The translations under genes were made by a program, and so were the position numbers. From Mycolicibacterium monacense (lineage in GTDB: Bacteria; Actinomycetota; Actinomycetes; Mycobacteriales; Mycobacteriaceae), in contig NZ_AP022617.1 in assembly GCF_010731575.1 (NCBI RefSeq), positions 2,480,001-2,544,000 of the forward strand: DNA of 64,000 nucleotides. Direction: 5' to 3'. The notes beneath the pieces are model-generated. The model saw only the letters and a list, made by a program, of their open reading frames with translations. It was not told the origin of the DNA and ran no database searches. Each line of letters opens with the position of its first letter. Positions within the stretch are counted from its first letter, which is position 1. Shown here piece by piece: positions 1 through 8,047 of this stretch.

Positions 1-161
1 GCACCCTCGCGGAAGACCACCTGCGACACCCCGGACGCGTCGCGCAGGTCGATGAAGATGACACCACCGTGATCGCGCCGACGAGCCACCCAACCGGCCA
101 GCGTCACGTTCTGACCGGCGTCGGCGGGTCGCAGCGATCCGGCGGCATGACTGCGCAGCAC
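1..161 (-). CDS. aspS: Aspartyl-tRNA synthetase, N-terminal fragment
   Basis: Only the first ~53 codons are in the window; the gene runs off the left edge. The protein starts [10 protein letters not shown] and continues with a [19 protein letters not shown] stretch, the OB-fold anticodon-binding domain typical of bacterial AspRS. The GTG start at 161 follows an AGGAG at about 170-174. The enzyme charges tRNA-Asp (in actinobacteria often also tRNA-Asn, non-discriminating) in the cytoplasm. It is divergent from the reductase gene at 250, as I recall for Rv2572c/Rv2573 in M. tuberculosis. Confidence 0.93.
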   Translation of the reverse strand, partial: MLRSHAAGSLRPADAGQNVTLAGWVARRRDHGGVIFIDLRDASGVSQVVFREG

Positions 162-249
162 AAAAAACTCCTGGGGAATGGGTGGGGCGGGACAACGGCA
201 CAGTCTAGTTGGGGGCCGTGGCGCGTCCCCGGCGGTAGCTTGGGCGATC

Positions 250-1138
250 GTGACCACCCGCATCGCACTCGTCGGGCCCGGCGCCATCGGCGCCACCATG
301 GCGGCCCTGCTCCACGAGGCGGGCCGGCCGGTGCTGCTGTGCGGTCGCACCGCCCGCAGCTCGCTGGAGGTCCGGCCCGACGACCGGGAGCCGATCGTGA
401 TACCGGGTCCGGTGCACACCCGATCCCGCGGATGTCGACGGCCCGGTCGACGTGGTCCTGCTGGCGGTCAAGGACACCCAGAACGAGGCGGCCGCACCCT
501 GGCTGAGCCGGCTGTGCGGCTCGCGCACGGTGGTGTGCGCACTGCAGAACGGTGTCGAGCAGGGCGAGCGGGTCGGCCGCTTCTGCCCGGATGCGACGGT
601 GGTGCCCGCCGCGGTGTGGATGTCCGCCGAGACGTCCGGGCCGGGGCAGGTGCGGTTGCGCACCGACGCCCGGGTGGTGCTGCCCGCCACCGAGGCCGCG
701 GCGATGCTGGCCGACACGCTCGCGACACCGCATCTGAGCGTCGCGTGCGATCCGGACTTCGCGAGCGCGGCGTGGCGCAAGCTGCTGGTCAACGCCGTGG
801 TCGGCCTGATGGTGCTGACCGGCCGCAGGTCGGGGATGTTCCGCCGCGACGACATCGCCGCGCTGGGTCGCCGCTACCTGGCCGAATGCCTGGCGGTGGC
901 CCGGGCCGACGGGGCTGCGCTCGGCGACGAGGTGGTGGACGAGGTGATCGGGATGCTGGCCGCGGGACCGCCCGACATCACCACGTCGATGCTCACCGAC
1001 CGGGAGGCCGGGCGCGCGCTGGAATGGGACATCCGCAACGGGGTGATCGCCCGCAAGGGCGCCGCGTACGGCATCGCGACGCCGATCAGCGACATCGTGG
1101 TGCCACTGTTGGCCGCGGCCGGAGAGGGGCCCGGCTAG
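250..1138 (+). pseudogene. Ketopantoate reductase-like (ApbA/PanE) protein, frameshifted
   Basis: The N-terminal Rossmann part begins at GTG 250 ([20 protein letters not shown]) and reads to about 417. The rest of the protein is one frame further on, from about 422 ([18 protein letters not shown]) to the stop at 1138, and includes the C-terminal helical-domain signature WRKLLVNAVVG. Removing one C from the CCC run at 419-421 restores a continuous 295-aa frame, the usual family length. PanE reduces 2-dehydropantoate to pantoate with NADPH; the exact substrate of this paralogue is not certain (Rv2573-like position). The downstream half is fully conserved, so either the break is very recent or the extra base is a sequencing error. 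Confidence 0.82.
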
Positions 1139-1157
1139 ACAGCTTGGGCTACCGTGT

Positions 1158-1658
1158 ATGGCCATGCACTCCTGCGAGCGCGTCGACCTGTCCTTCGTCG
1201 ACTCTGCGCCGTACCGCTTCGTCAGCACCGTCGATCTGGCGATCACCCCCGAGCAGGTCTTCGAGGTGCTCGCCGACGCCGAGTCGTGGCCGCACTGGGC
1301 GACGGTGATCACCAAGGTGACGTGGACGAGTCCGGAACCGCGCGGCATCGGCACCACCCGCACCGTGCACATGCGCGGCGGAATCGTGGGCGACGAGGAG
1401 TTCCTGGCCTGGGAGCCGTTCCGCCACATGGCTTTCCGCTTCAACGAAGCATCGACGGGCAGTATCGCGGCGTTCGCCGAGGACTACCGCGTGGTCGAGA
1501 CACCGGGTGGCTGCCACCTGACCTGGGTGATGGCGATGAAACCCAACGGCGCCGCCGCCCGGATCGGCATGTCGCTCGGCCGACCGGTGATGGGCCGGCT
1601 GTTCCAGCGGTTCCTGCACAATCTGCGCCGCTACACCGACCAGCGGTTCGCCCGCTAA
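1158..1658 (+). CDS. SRPBCC-family (polyketide cyclase/START-like) protein
   Basis: A 166-aa protein whose N-terminal half has the SRPBCC pattern VDLAITPEQVFEVLADAESW, followed by beta-strand repeats and a C-terminal helix (GRLFQRFLHNLRRYTDQ). These folds form a hydrophobic cavity for small lipids or polyketides; the ligand cannot be read from sequence. The ATG at 1158 gives MAMHSCERVD, and a second in-frame ATG lies two codons later (1164). It starts 20 nt after the reductase stop, so the two may be cotranscribed. Its 3' end overlaps the convergent esterase gene by 4 nt. Position matches Rv2574. Confidence 0.8.
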   Translation: MAMHSCERVDLSFVDSAPYRFVSTVDLAITPEQVFEVLADAESWPHWATVITKVTWTSPEPRGIGTTRTVHMRGGIVGDEEFLAWEPFRHMAFRFNEASTGSIAAFAEDYRVVETPGGCHLTWVMAMKPNGAAARIGMSLGRPVMGRLFQRFLHNLRRYTDQRFAR

Positions 1659-3151
1659 TAGACCCCGCTCCACGCGCTGCGCCGCACCACGTCCGGGTCG
1701 TCGACGGAGTCGTCGCGCATCGAGCGGATCACTCGGGTGCGGCGGCGGACGGCGTCGTAGCGCGGCCAGTCCTCACGCCACTGCTCGCCGGATGCCCATC
1801 CGCGGGTCGCGAAATCGAGCCAGGTGCGTTGCATTCGTCGGCCCACCGACGGCAACACCCGTCGGCCCAGCGGGTGCAGCTTGCGCCCGAGGTACGACGC
1901 GTAGCTGTGCTGGACGTGCACGATCTCGCTGCCGTGGGTGGCGCCCAGGCGCAGCGCCCGCAGCGTCCAGGTCGTGTGGTCGAACCGGTAGACGTAGGTG
2001 GCCGCCGCGGCGCTGTAAGCGTCGGTGAACGCCCATGTCGGCCCGCCGAACATCACGTCGGAGCCGATCGCGACGAGGGCCTGGCGCCGCGGGTAGTCCG
2101 GGTAGGCCGCCAGGATCCGCTCACGGGCATCGGGTGCGCACCTGGCGAACCACGAGTCCACCCCGGCGGGGGTCGTCGGCAGCATCGGCGGCCTACCCCA
2201 CGCGAACATGGACGCCTCGTGGCTGTTGGTGCCGACGATCAGCGGCACCGGCCGGGCCGCACCGGCGCGCGCGGCCGCGATCGGGTGGGCGGGCAGCAGG
2301 TCGACACCGTGGGTGAGGCCGTAGGCGAGGGTGGGCGTCTCGGCGACGCTGTCGAGTTGCAGCAGGCCCGCCGCCCGGCGCAATGACCGCTGCGGTGCCG
2401 ACTTGACCTGCTCCGGGTCGAGGTTCAACAGTTCGAGGAACCGTGTCGCCCGGTCCGCGCGGGTCTCGCGGTCGGCGATCAGCGGCAGCGCCGGGCTCTG
2501 CGCGATCGCCCGCGCGAACAGGCCGTCGGCGGCGGGGCTGGCGAGCAGCGCGAGCACCGACGTCGCGCCGGCCGACTCGCCGAACACGGTGACCCGGTCG
2601 GGGTCTCCCCCGAACGCGGCGATGTTCTCGCGCACCCAGCGAAGCGCCGCGATCTGGTCGCGCAGCGCGAGGTTGTCGTCGAAACCGTCACCCAGCGCGC
2701 TGAGGTCGAGCCCGCCGAACACCCCGAGCCGGTAGGTGACGTTGACGACCACGACGCCACCGTTGGCCGCCAGCCGCGACCCGTTGTAGAGCTGCAGTTG
2801 GCCGGCCCCGTAGACGAACGCCCCGCCCGGGATCCACACCATCACCGGTAGCGCCGCCGTGGTGTCCGGGGACCAGACGGTCAGCGTCAGGCATGCCTCG
2901 TCGCGGTGCTTGGGGTCGTCGCGGCCGCCCCCGACGAACGAGCGGCCCTGCGGCGGGATCGGGCCGTGCTCGAGCGCATCGCGCACACCGCTCCACGGTT
3001 CGGGCGCAACGGGTGCGGCGAACCGCAGTTCACCCAGTGGCTGGCGGGCGTACGGGACGCCCCGCCACACGTGAACGCCGCCTTCGTTGGTGCCCCGCAA
3101 CCGTCCGAGCGCGGTGTGCGCGACGGTTTGAACTTCGGCGACGGCGGACAC
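1655..3151 (-). CDS. Type-B carboxylesterase/lipase family protein
   Basis: About 498 aa. The alpha/beta-hydrolase has the nucleophile elbow FGESAGA (Ser ~193), an oxyanion-hole segment VMVWIPGGAF in which Pro replaces the usual His of HGGG, an acidic region GTNSHEASMF and a likely catalytic His in GATHGSEIVHV. It should hydrolyse carboxylic esters; the natural substrate is unknown and no signal peptide is evident. I chose GTG 3151 because a TACGAT -10-like hexamer (3158-3163 on this strand) ends 6 nt before it, suggesting a leaderless mRNA. An alternative GTG lies at 3181. It is divergent from the Zn-peptidase. I do not recall it at this place in M. tuberculosis, so it is probably an accessory insertion. 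Confidence 0.85.
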   Translation of the reverse strand: MSAVAEVQTVAHTALGRLRGTNEGGVHVWRGVPYARQPLGELRFAAPVAPEPWSGVRDALEHGPIPPQGRSFVGGGRDDPKHRDEACLTLTVWSPDTTAALPVMVWIPGGAFVYGAGQLQLYNGSRLAANGGVVVVNVTYRLGVFGGLDLSALGDGFDDNLALRDQIAALRWVRENIAAFGGDPDRVTVFGESAGATSVLALLASPAADGLFARAIAQSPALPLIADRETRADRATRFLELLNLDPEQVKSAPQRSLRRAAGLLQLDSVAETPTLAYGLTHGVDLLPAHPIAAARAGAARPVPLIVGTNSHEASMFAWGRPPMLPTTPAGVDSWFARCAPDARERILAAYPDYPRRQALVAIGSDVMFGGPTWAFTDAYSAAAATYVYRFDHTTWTLRALRLGATHGSEIVHVQHSYASYLGRKLHPLGRRVLPSVGRRMQRTWLDFATRGWASGEQWREDWPRYDAVRRRTRVIRSMRDDSVDDPDVVRRSAWSGVY

Positions 3152-3226
3152 ACCCGAATCGTAGTGTGGGAGGGTGAACACCGGCGCTGGGTCGGAGCGC
3201 CTCCCCGAGCGCGGACGGAGTGTGCG

Positions 3227-4117
3227 ATGACCTTCAACGAGGGCATGCAGATCGACACCAGTACCACCTCGAGCAGTGGCGGCGGGCGCGGCGGCGGACG
3301 CGGAATCGCGGTCGGTGGGGGCATCGGTGGTCTGCTGATCGTGGTCGTCGCGCTGTTCCTCGGTGTGGATCCCGGCACGGTGTTGCCGGAACAACAGCAG
3401 ATCGGCACCGAGGGCGTCCAGGCGCCGGGCTTCGACCTGAGCCAGTGCAAGACCGGTGCCGACGCCAACGAGTTCGTGCAGTGCCGGGTGGTGGCGACCG
3501 GCAACTCCCTCGACGCGGTGTGGTCGCAGCTCAAACCGGATTACACGCGGCCGCAGGTGGAGATCTTCTCCGGGAGCGTGGACACCCGCTGCGGTCCGGC
3601 CACCAGCGCGGTCGGCCCGTTCTACTGCCCGGCCGATCAGACCGCCTATTTCGACACCGACTTCTTCGACGTCCTGAGGGATCAGTTCGGTTCCAGCGGT
3701 GGACCTTTCGCCCAGGAGTATGTCGTCGCCCATGAATTCGGCCACCACGTGCAGCAACTGCAGGGTTCGCTCGCACGAGCGCAGGAGGATCCAGAGGGAC
3801 CCACCGGCGGCGGGGTGCGCACCGAGTTGCAGGCCGACTGCTACGCGGGTGTGTGGGCACACTATGCGGCGGTCACCACACAGGAGAGCACCGGCGTCCC
3901 GTTCCTGGAACCGTTGACCGACAAGGACATCGCCGACGCGCTGTCGGCCGCATCGGCGGTCGGTGACGACCGGATCCAGGAGGCCGCGACCGGCCGGGTC
4001 AATCCCGAATCGTGGACCCACGGATCGTCGGAGCAGCGGCAGAAGTGGTTCACCGTCGGCTACCAGACCGGCGATCCGACGAAGTGCGACACGTTCGCCA
4101 CGAACGATCTTGGTTAG
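3227..4117 (+). CDS. Neutral zinc metallopeptidase (YpfJ family)
   Basis: A 296-aa protein. Residues 1-28 are polar and Ser/Gly-rich, a single membrane segment lies at about 29-46 (GGIGGLLIVVVALFLGV), and the extracytoplasmic domain carries HEFGHH (His ~169, Glu ~170, His ~173), the zincin motif of the YpfJ/KPN_02809 family. Cysteines at about 74, 86, 122 and 134 may form disulfides outside the membrane. Substrate unknown. The ATG at 3227 is preceded by a GGACGGAG stretch. The stop (TAG 4115-4117) overlaps the next start, implying translational coupling. Rv2575-like by sequence type and position. Confidence 0.88.
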   Translation: MTFNEGMQIDTSTTSSSGGGRGGGRGIAVGGGIGGLLIVVVALFLGVDPGTVLPEQQQIGTEGVQAPGFDLSQCKTGADANEFVQCRVVATGNSLDAVWSQLKPDYTRPQVEIFSGSVDTRCGPATSAVGPFYCPADQTAYFDTDFFDVLRDQFGSSGGPFAQEYVVAHEFGHHVQQLQGSLARAQEDPEGPTGGGVRTELQADCYAGVWAHYAAVTTQESTGVPFLEPLTDKDIADALSAASAVGDDRIQEAATGRVNPESWTHGSSEQRQKWFTVGYQTGDPTKCDTFATNDLG

Positions 4118-5759
4118 GCCACACACGGCGGTCGATGCCGTCGCCGAACGCTACCTCGACACCCTCGCCGCGCTGGATCCCTGTACCGCAACCGAACTCG
4201 GCATCGCCGGCGGCGACCGCAACTACGACGAGGACATCACCGACTACTCCCCCGACGCCGTCGCCGCACGGGCCGAGGCCGCCCGTTCGGCGCTCAAGGA
4301 ACTGCGCGCCGTCGTCGCGGTGGACGAGACCGACGCGGTGACCGCCGACGCGATGCGCGAACGACTCGGGGTGCTCATCGACATCCACGAGGCCGGACTC
4401 GACATCGGCGAACTCAACGTGATCGCCTCACCGCTGCAGACCATGCGGGACGTGTTCGACCTGATGCCCACCGACACCGCTGACGACTGGACGGTGATCG
4501 ACCGGCGACTGGCCAAGCTGCCCGAGCGGGTGCCCGGCTACGCCGAGGCGCTGCGCACCGCCGTGGCCGAAGGTCGTCCACCGGCGATCAGGCAGGTGCA
4601 GCGCGGCGTCGAGCAGGCCGCCCAGATCGAGCAGTTGTTCCTCGACATGGTGTCCGGCGCCGCGGTCGCCCCCGCGCTGCGAGCCGACCTCGACCGGCAC
4701 GCCGCCGCCGCCGCGGAGGCCTACCGGGGCCTGGGCCGGGTGTTGCGCGAGGACATCGCCCCGTACGCCCGCGAGCGCGACGCCTTCGGCCGGGACGCCT
4801 ACCGGCTGATGTCACGGTCGTTCCTCGGCACGGAGGTCGACCTCGACGAGACCTACGCCTGGGGTCTCGAACACCTCAACGCGATCGTGGCCGAACAGGA
4901 GACCGTCGCCGAGCGGCTGTATCCCGGTGCGGGCGTTGCCGAGACGATCCGCCGCCTCGACGAGGAACCGCGGTATCAGGTGCACGGCACGGATGCGCTG
5001 CAGGCGTGGATGCAGGATCTGTCCGACCGCGTGGTGGACGCCCTGGCGGACACGCATTTCGACATCGACCCGGCGTTGCGCAACCTCGAGTGCCGGATCG
5101 CCCCCACCCACACCGGCGGCATCTACTACACCGGCCCTTCGGAAGACCTCACCCGTCCCGGTCGGATGTGGTGGTCGGTGCCGCCCGGTAAGCAGACCTT
5201 CCACACCTGGCAGGAGACGACGACGGTGTTCCACGAGGGGGTGCCCGGACACCACCTGCAGATCGGGCGCGCCGTCGTACTCGCCGACCGGCTGAACCGG
5301 TGGCGCCGGTTGGGCTGCTGGGTGTCCGGCCACGGTGAGGGCTGGGCGCTCTACGCCGAGCGGTTGATGGCCGAACTGGGGTGGCTCGACGACGACGGCG
5401 CACGGATGGGCATGCTCGACGCCCAGGGGTTCCGCGCCGCCCGGGTGGCGATCGACATCGGCGTGCATTGTGAACTCACCGCCCCCGACGGCGGAACGTG
5501 GGACGCCGACCGGGCGTGGGATCTGCTGGCCGCGCACTGCGCACAGTCGGAGAAGACACGGCGTTTCGAACTCGACCGGTACCTCGGCTGGCCGGGGCAG
5601 GCGCCGTCCTACGCTGTCGGACAACGCATCTGGGAGCAACTTCGGGAAACCATGCTGGCTCGCAGCATGACGCTCAAGGACTTCCACAGCCGCGCACTGG
5701 ATCTCGGCGGCCTCCCGCTCGACGTGCTGCGTTCGGCGCTGGTCGGCGAACTCGCATGA
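4110..5759 (+). CDS. DUF885 family protein (putative metallopeptidase)
   Basis: About 549 aa with the DUF885 hallmark HEGVPGHH near residue 374, a zincin-like metal-binding motif. The family is predicted to be metallopeptidases, sometimes described as lipoproteins, but no lipobox is seen here. The most upstream usable start after the preceding gene is TTG 4110 (LVRPHTAVDAVAERY), overlapping the Zn-peptidase stop by 8 nt; no ATG or GTG in a sensible place gives a full-length domain. The end overlaps the next ATG by 4 nt. The three genes form one coupled transcription unit. Confidence 0.8.
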   Translation: MVRPHTAVDAVAERYLDTLAALDPCTATELGIAGGDRNYDEDITDYSPDAVAARAEAARSALKELRAVVAVDETDAVTADAMRERLGVLIDIHEAGLDIGELNVIASPLQTMRDVFDLMPTDTADDWTVIDRRLAKLPERVPGYAEALRTAVAEGRPPAIRQVQRGVEQAAQIEQLFLDMVSGAAVAPALRADLDRHAAAAAEAYRGLGRVLREDIAPYARERDAFGRDAYRLMSRSFLGTEVDLDETYAWGLEHLNAIVAEQETVAERLYPGAGVAETIRRLDEEPRYQVHGTDALQAWMQDLSDRVVDALADTHFDIDPALRNLECRIAPTHTGGIYYTGPSEDLTRPGRMWWSVPPGKQTFHTWQETTTVFHEGVPGHHLQIGRAVVLADRLNRWRRLGCWVSGHGEGWALYAERLMAELGWLDDDGARMGMLDAQGFRAARVAIDIGVHCELTAPDGGTWDADRAWDLLAAHCAQSEKTRRFELDRYLGWPGQAPSYAVGQRIWEQLRETMLARSMTLKDFHSRALDLGGLPLDVLRSALVGELA

Positions 5760-6292
5760 CACGCGCGGACGATCCGATCGAACCGGATACCAAGGACTGG
5801 ACCTGGGTGCTGTCGCGGCCGTGCCCGGAGTGCGGCTTCGACGCCTCGGCGGTGCACCACAGCGATGTCGCGGACATGATCCGTCGCGACGCCGACGAGT
5901 GGATCCGCCGACTCGAGACGCCACACGCGGCCGTCCGGCCCCGGCCCGGGGTGTGGTCGACACTCGAGTACGGCTGCCACGTGCGCGATGTGCACCGGAT
6001 CTTCAACGAGCGGGTGACGCTGATGCTGACCCAGTACGAACCGTTGTTCGCCAACTGGGACCAGGACCAGACCGCACGCGACGACGACTACGCGGGACAG
6101 AACCCGAGTGTGGTGGCCGGTGAACTGTTCGACGCCGCGGTGACGGTCGCCGACACGTATGCCTCGGTGCCGCCGGACGGGTGGTCGCGATCCGGGCTGC
6201 GCAGCAACGGCAGCGAGTTCACCGTCGCCTCGATCGCGCTGTACCACCTGCACGATGTGGTGCACCACGCGTGGGACGTCGACGAACACTGA
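5756..6292 (+). CDS. DinB/YfiT-like superfamily protein
   Basis: A 178-aa protein of the DinB four-helix-bundle type. Likely metal-ligand histidines are in CHVRDVH (mid-protein) and in LYHLHDVVHHAWD near the C-terminus, as in mycothiol-dependent maleylpyruvate isomerase and relatives. The N-terminus contains CPECGFD, so a cysteine pair is also present. Members are often mycothiol-dependent transferases in actinobacteria, which is plausible here but not shown. The ATG at 5756 overlaps the upstream stop (ATGA). A strong hairpin follows. Confidence 0.75.
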   Translation: MTRADDPIEPDTKDWTWVLSRPCPECGFDASAVHHSDVADMIRRDADEWIRRLETPHAAVRPRPGVWSTLEYGCHVRDVHRIFNERVTLMLTQYEPLFANWDQDQTARDDDYAGQNPSVVAGELFDAAVTVADTYASVPPDGWSRSGLRSNGSEFTVASIALYHLHDVVHHAWDVDEH

Positions 6293-6302
6293 TCACAGAA
6301 CG

Positions 6303-6331
6303 ACGACATTCGACGGCGGCTCGAATGTCGT
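6303..6331. terminator. Bidirectional hairpin between convergent genes
   Basis: A perfect 11-bp inverted repeat (arms 6303-6313 and 6321-6331, ACGACATTCGA and its complement) encloses a 7-nt GC-rich loop. It fills the 42-nt gap between the convergent DinB-like and thioesterase genes. There is no strong T run, as is common for mycobacterial terminators. Confidence 0.6.
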
Positions 6332-6334
6332 TGA

Positions 6335-7228
6335 CTACAAACGATTCTGCGTGGCGATCGAGTTGTCGGTGGTGCGCAGCGGCCGGATCAGCGCGTCCTG
6401 GCTGAACGAGGCGATCAGTTCCCCCTCCTCGGTGTGCACCGCACCGCGCACGTACGACATGCCCGCACCCACCTGTGTGCTCTCGTGGCTGTAGAGGAGC
6501 CAGCCGTCCCAGCGCACCGGTTCATGGAAGCTCACGCTGATCGTCATCGGCGCCGTCGACACGGTCAGGTGCGCCTGGGCGGTCCCGATCCCCTCATGGG
6601 CGCGCATCGTCGTCGAAATGCCAAGGTGACCGGTGAAATAGGCGATCAGGGCCTTGGCCAGATCATCGCGCTGCGGGATCGGATCGTAGTGCAGCCAGGC
6701 GTAGAGCTCAGGAGGTCCGACCTCGTCCGGGCTGTTGACGTCGACCACGTCCACCAATCGCACCTGCCGGCCCACCATCGGCATCCCGCCGTCGTTGGCC
6801 TCGGCCGGCGGGACCACGGCCGGACGTGGGAGATGATGGCGGATCACGTCGCCCGACGGCACGTCGGTGAACACCGTGACGCTGATGCAGCGCTTGCCGT
6901 TCTGCGATGCGGACACCACCGCGGTGGCCGTGGACCGCCCCTCGGACACCACGTCGATCTCGAACTCCACCGGCGGGCCGACCAGGACCACCCGGGAGAA
7001 CACGGCGTACGCCGAGCGCACCGACTTGTCCGGGAACCGCTTGGCCACCGCCACGATCGCCTGCGCGAGTACCTGCGTGCCTTCGACCACCTGCCGCTCA
7101 TCGGCCGCGGCCACGCCGGTCTGGGCGGTGAACCGGTCGTCGCCCGCGGGCTGGGCGTCGAACAGGTCGAGCAGCATCTCGACCGTCCACTGCGCCGCGG
7201 TGGTGTCCTGTGTTGATTCGGTGGTCAT
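6335..7228 (-). CDS. Acyl-CoA thioesterase-like double-hotdog protein
   Basis: A 297-aa protein resembling TesB-type acyl-CoA thioesterase II: an N-terminal hotdog (residues ~10-130; LVGPPVEFEIDVVSEGRS) and a C-terminal hotdog with LYAWLHYDPIP, SVSFHEPVRWDGWLLYSHES and a closing GELIASFSQDALIR. These are the characteristic W-L-Y and ASxxQ signatures. It should hydrolyse acyl-CoA to free acid and CoA. ATG 7228 (MTTESTQD) is preferred; an upstream ATG at 7264 would add 12 polar residues. It is divergent from the TetR gene, suggesting it belongs to the same regulon as the acyl-CoA dehydrogenases at 9274 and 10431. Confidence 0.8.
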   Translation of the reverse strand: MTTESTQDTTAAQWTVEMLLDLFDAQPAGDDRFTAQTGVAAADERQVVEGTQVLAQAIVAVAKRFPDKSVRSAYAVFSRVVLVGPPVEFEIDVVSEGRSTATAVVSASQNGKRCISVTVFTDVPSGDVIRHHLPRPAVVPPAEANDGGMPMVGRQVRLVDVVDVNSPDEVGPPELYAWLHYDPIPQRDDLAKALIAYFTGHLGISTTMRAHEGIGTAQAHLTVSTAPMTISVSFHEPVRWDGWLLYSHESTQVGAGMSYVRGAVHTEEGELIASFSQDALIRPLRTTDNSIATQNRL

Positions 7229-7298
7229 ATCGTCTGGCCCCTGTTCCGGTTGTCTTCGGTGCACCCTATCCAGAAGCTACATAGCCTTCTGCGAAAGC

Positions 7299-7310
7299 GG
7301 TAACGTCATT
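7299..7310. promoter_or_regulatory. Degenerate copy of the TetR operator core
   Basis: GGTAACGTCATT at 7299-7310, between the divergent thioesterase and TetR genes, matches the centre of the perfect palindrome at 7994-8020 (GGTAATGTCATT) with one mismatch, but its right arm decays (CTCACC). It is probably the autoregulatory site of the TetR protein. Confidence 0.5.
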
Positions 7311-7344
7311 CTCACCAATTGCAGCCCACGCGGAAGGTGCACCC

Positions 7345-7971
7345 ATGGCGAGGACCAGCGGCACGTCGGACACCGTGGGCGAAGATGTCGCGTCGCGTCC
7401 CGAACGGTTCATGCGCTCGGCGCTGGCCATCCTCGGCGAGACCGGCCGCACCGACTTCACGGTGCTCGAGGTCGTGGAGCGTTCGAAGACCTCTCTGCGG
7501 TCCTTCTACCAGCGCTTCTCCACCAAGGACGAGCTGCTGCTGGCACTCATCGAGCGCATCATGGCCGAATCCGCCCGGCACTGGCGTGCCGACACCGATG
7601 ACCTGCCCGCCCCGGCGGCACTGCGCACGCTGATCGACCGCATCTGCGTCCTACCCGGATCGGACACCCAGGACCGGGTCAACAAGGGTCTGACCTCGTA
7701 CAACGACCGCCTCGCCGAATCGATGCCGCGGGAGTACGCCATGGTGCTGACCCCTCTGCACACCCTGATCGCCGACATCATCCGGCGCGGCATCGCCGAC
7801 GGCGACTTCCGCGACGACCTCGACGTCGCCGCGACGTCGGCCCTGATCATGCAGTCGGTGCTGGGTTCGATGCGGCTGCGGGTGCTCGGTGCCGAACTGT
7901 CGGGGGCCCCGGTCGACGCCGGGCACATCTACGACTTCTGCGCGCGGGCCCTCCTCATCGCACCGCACTGA
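7345..7971 (+). CDS. TetR-family transcriptional regulator
   Basis: 208 aa. The N-terminal helix-turn-helix covers residues ~20-65, with recognition region VVERSKTSLRSFYQRFSTKDELL, typical of TetR. The C-terminal domain is helical and probably binds an acyl-CoA-like ligand. It lies between a divergent thioesterase and a downstream amidohydrolase/acyl-CoA dehydrogenase operon, with a perfect palindrome before the latter and a degenerate copy before its own gene. That makes it the likely local repressor (inference). Confidence 0.88.
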   Translation: MARTSGTSDTVGEDVASRPERFMRSALAILGETGRTDFTVLEVVERSKTSLRSFYQRFSTKDELLLALIERIMAESARHWRADTDDLPAPAALRTLIDRICVLPGSDTQDRVNKGLTSYNDRLAESMPREYAMVLTPLHTLIADIIRRGIADGDFRDDLDVAATSALIMQSVLGSMRLRVLGAELSGAPVDAGHIYDFCARALLIAPH

Positions 7972-7993
7972 TCGCCCCTGTTTACCCCGTCGA

Positions 7994-8020
7994 CCAAGTG
8001 GTAATGTCATTACCACTTGG
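7994..8020. promoter_or_regulatory. Perfect 27-bp palindromic operator
   Basis: Arms of 13 nt (CCAAGTGGTAATG at 7994-8006 and its exact complement at 8008-8020) flank a single T at 8007. The site lies 27 nt before the ATG of the amidohydrolase, overlapping where its promoter or leader should be. The length, perfect symmetry and neighbouring regulator gene point to a TetR-family operator. Confidence 0.8.
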
Positions 8021-8047
8021 CGTGAATACGACTTCCGGGAGGCGGAT

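Noticed and set aside
104..1444. A 446-aa minus-strand open frame opposite the reductase and SRPBCC genes
   Set aside because: It is an antisense shadow in GC-rich DNA, rich in Arg/His/Gly, and lies over conserved plus-strand proteins.
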